In this document: positions 60,668 through 64,000 of the stretch, piece after piece
Layout: every line of letters begins with the position of its first letter
How positions within the stretch are numbered: the first letter of the stretch is position 1
Assembly (NCBI GenBank): GCA_907165065.1
Contig: OU015542.1
Coordinates: 1,329,001 to 1,393,000 of the forward strand
Direction: 5' to 3'
Length of the DNA stretch: 64,000 nucleotides
Source of the DNA: Caprimulgus europaeus
Lineage: Eukaryota; Chordata; Aves; Caprimulgiformes; Caprimulgidae
The notes under the pieces: generated by a model
The model's database searches: none
The model's input: only the letters and a program-made list of their open reading frames with translations
Told to the model about the DNA's origin: nothing
Translations under genes and position numbers: made by a program

Positions 60668-61002
60668 GGTGAAACTTCCCCCTACACTCAGCTCCAGTCA
60701 CAGCCCTGGGCTGCTGTCACTGCTGAGCTGGTGGCAGTGGTGTGGTGGTACAACATCCACAGCTGGGACAATGGAAAGGAGGTGGGACCCTGCCGTGGGT
60801 CCATGACGGGCAGGAAAGGCGGCTCCAGCAGCGTGAGCGCAGGCCCCAGGCTGCCCTGCCCATGCCGTGGGCTCCCAGGGAGCGGGTGACCCTGCTGTGT
60901 GGCCCCTGGCTGCAGCCCAGCACAGGGGATGTGCTGGAGCGGGTCTGGCTCTGTCTGCTGGCAGCCGTGAGCGGCGGGCACCGGGTGTCCCACGGCCTTT
61001 TG

Positions 61003-64000
<2,998 letters not shown>

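Overview
The window is vertebrate nuclear DNA, almost certainly from a bird. Its genes have short GT-AG introns and vertebrate protein matches. It carries at least ten CR1 LINE 3' ends and two copies of a retroviral LTR of a type seen in bird genomes. It is GC-rich, gene-dense and full of minisatellites, as expected of an avian microchromosome. The gene set matches the human 22q12.2 block in inverted orientation. Species and chromosome cannot be fixed from sequence alone.

Layout, left to right: SLC35E4 (-), TCN2 (-), PES1 (+), about 9 kb without a recognisable gene, GAL3ST1 (+), a divergent ZP-domain gene (+), MTFP1 (-), SEC14L2 (-), RNF215 (+), a broken gammaretrovirus-like provirus (-), a two-exon fragment of SF3A1 (+), and CCDC157 (-), which runs off the right edge. 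TCN2/PES1 and SEC14L2/RNF215 are divergent pairs. The ZP gene and MTFP1 converge, with poly(A) signals about 0.5 kb apart.

The genes are housekeeping or metabolic and do not form one pathway: a putative solute carrier, cobalamin transport (TCN2), 60S ribosome biogenesis (PES1), sulfatide synthesis (GAL3ST1), mitochondrial fission (MTFP1), lipid/tocopherol binding (SEC14L2), a RING-H2 membrane E3 ligase (RNF215) and a coiled-coil protein (CCDC157). Exon models below were built by hand from reading frame, splice sites and phase. They give full-length proteins close to human lengths for SLC35E4 (346 aa), TCN2 (445), PES1 (585), GAL3ST1 (424), MTFP1 (162), SEC14L2 (410) and RNF215 (362).

Points of most interest: a solo LTR just upstream of PES1; CR1 3' tails that directly form splice acceptor regions in SEC14L2 and RNF215; a ZP-like gene lacking two expected cysteines; an SF3A1 exon pair stranded beside a degenerate provirus on the wrong side of CCDC157; and several long tandem arrays, including a roughly 364-bp higher-order repeat and a 0.55-kb polypyrimidine intron tract. 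Many long open frames in the tandem arrays are artefacts of low complexity and are not annotated.
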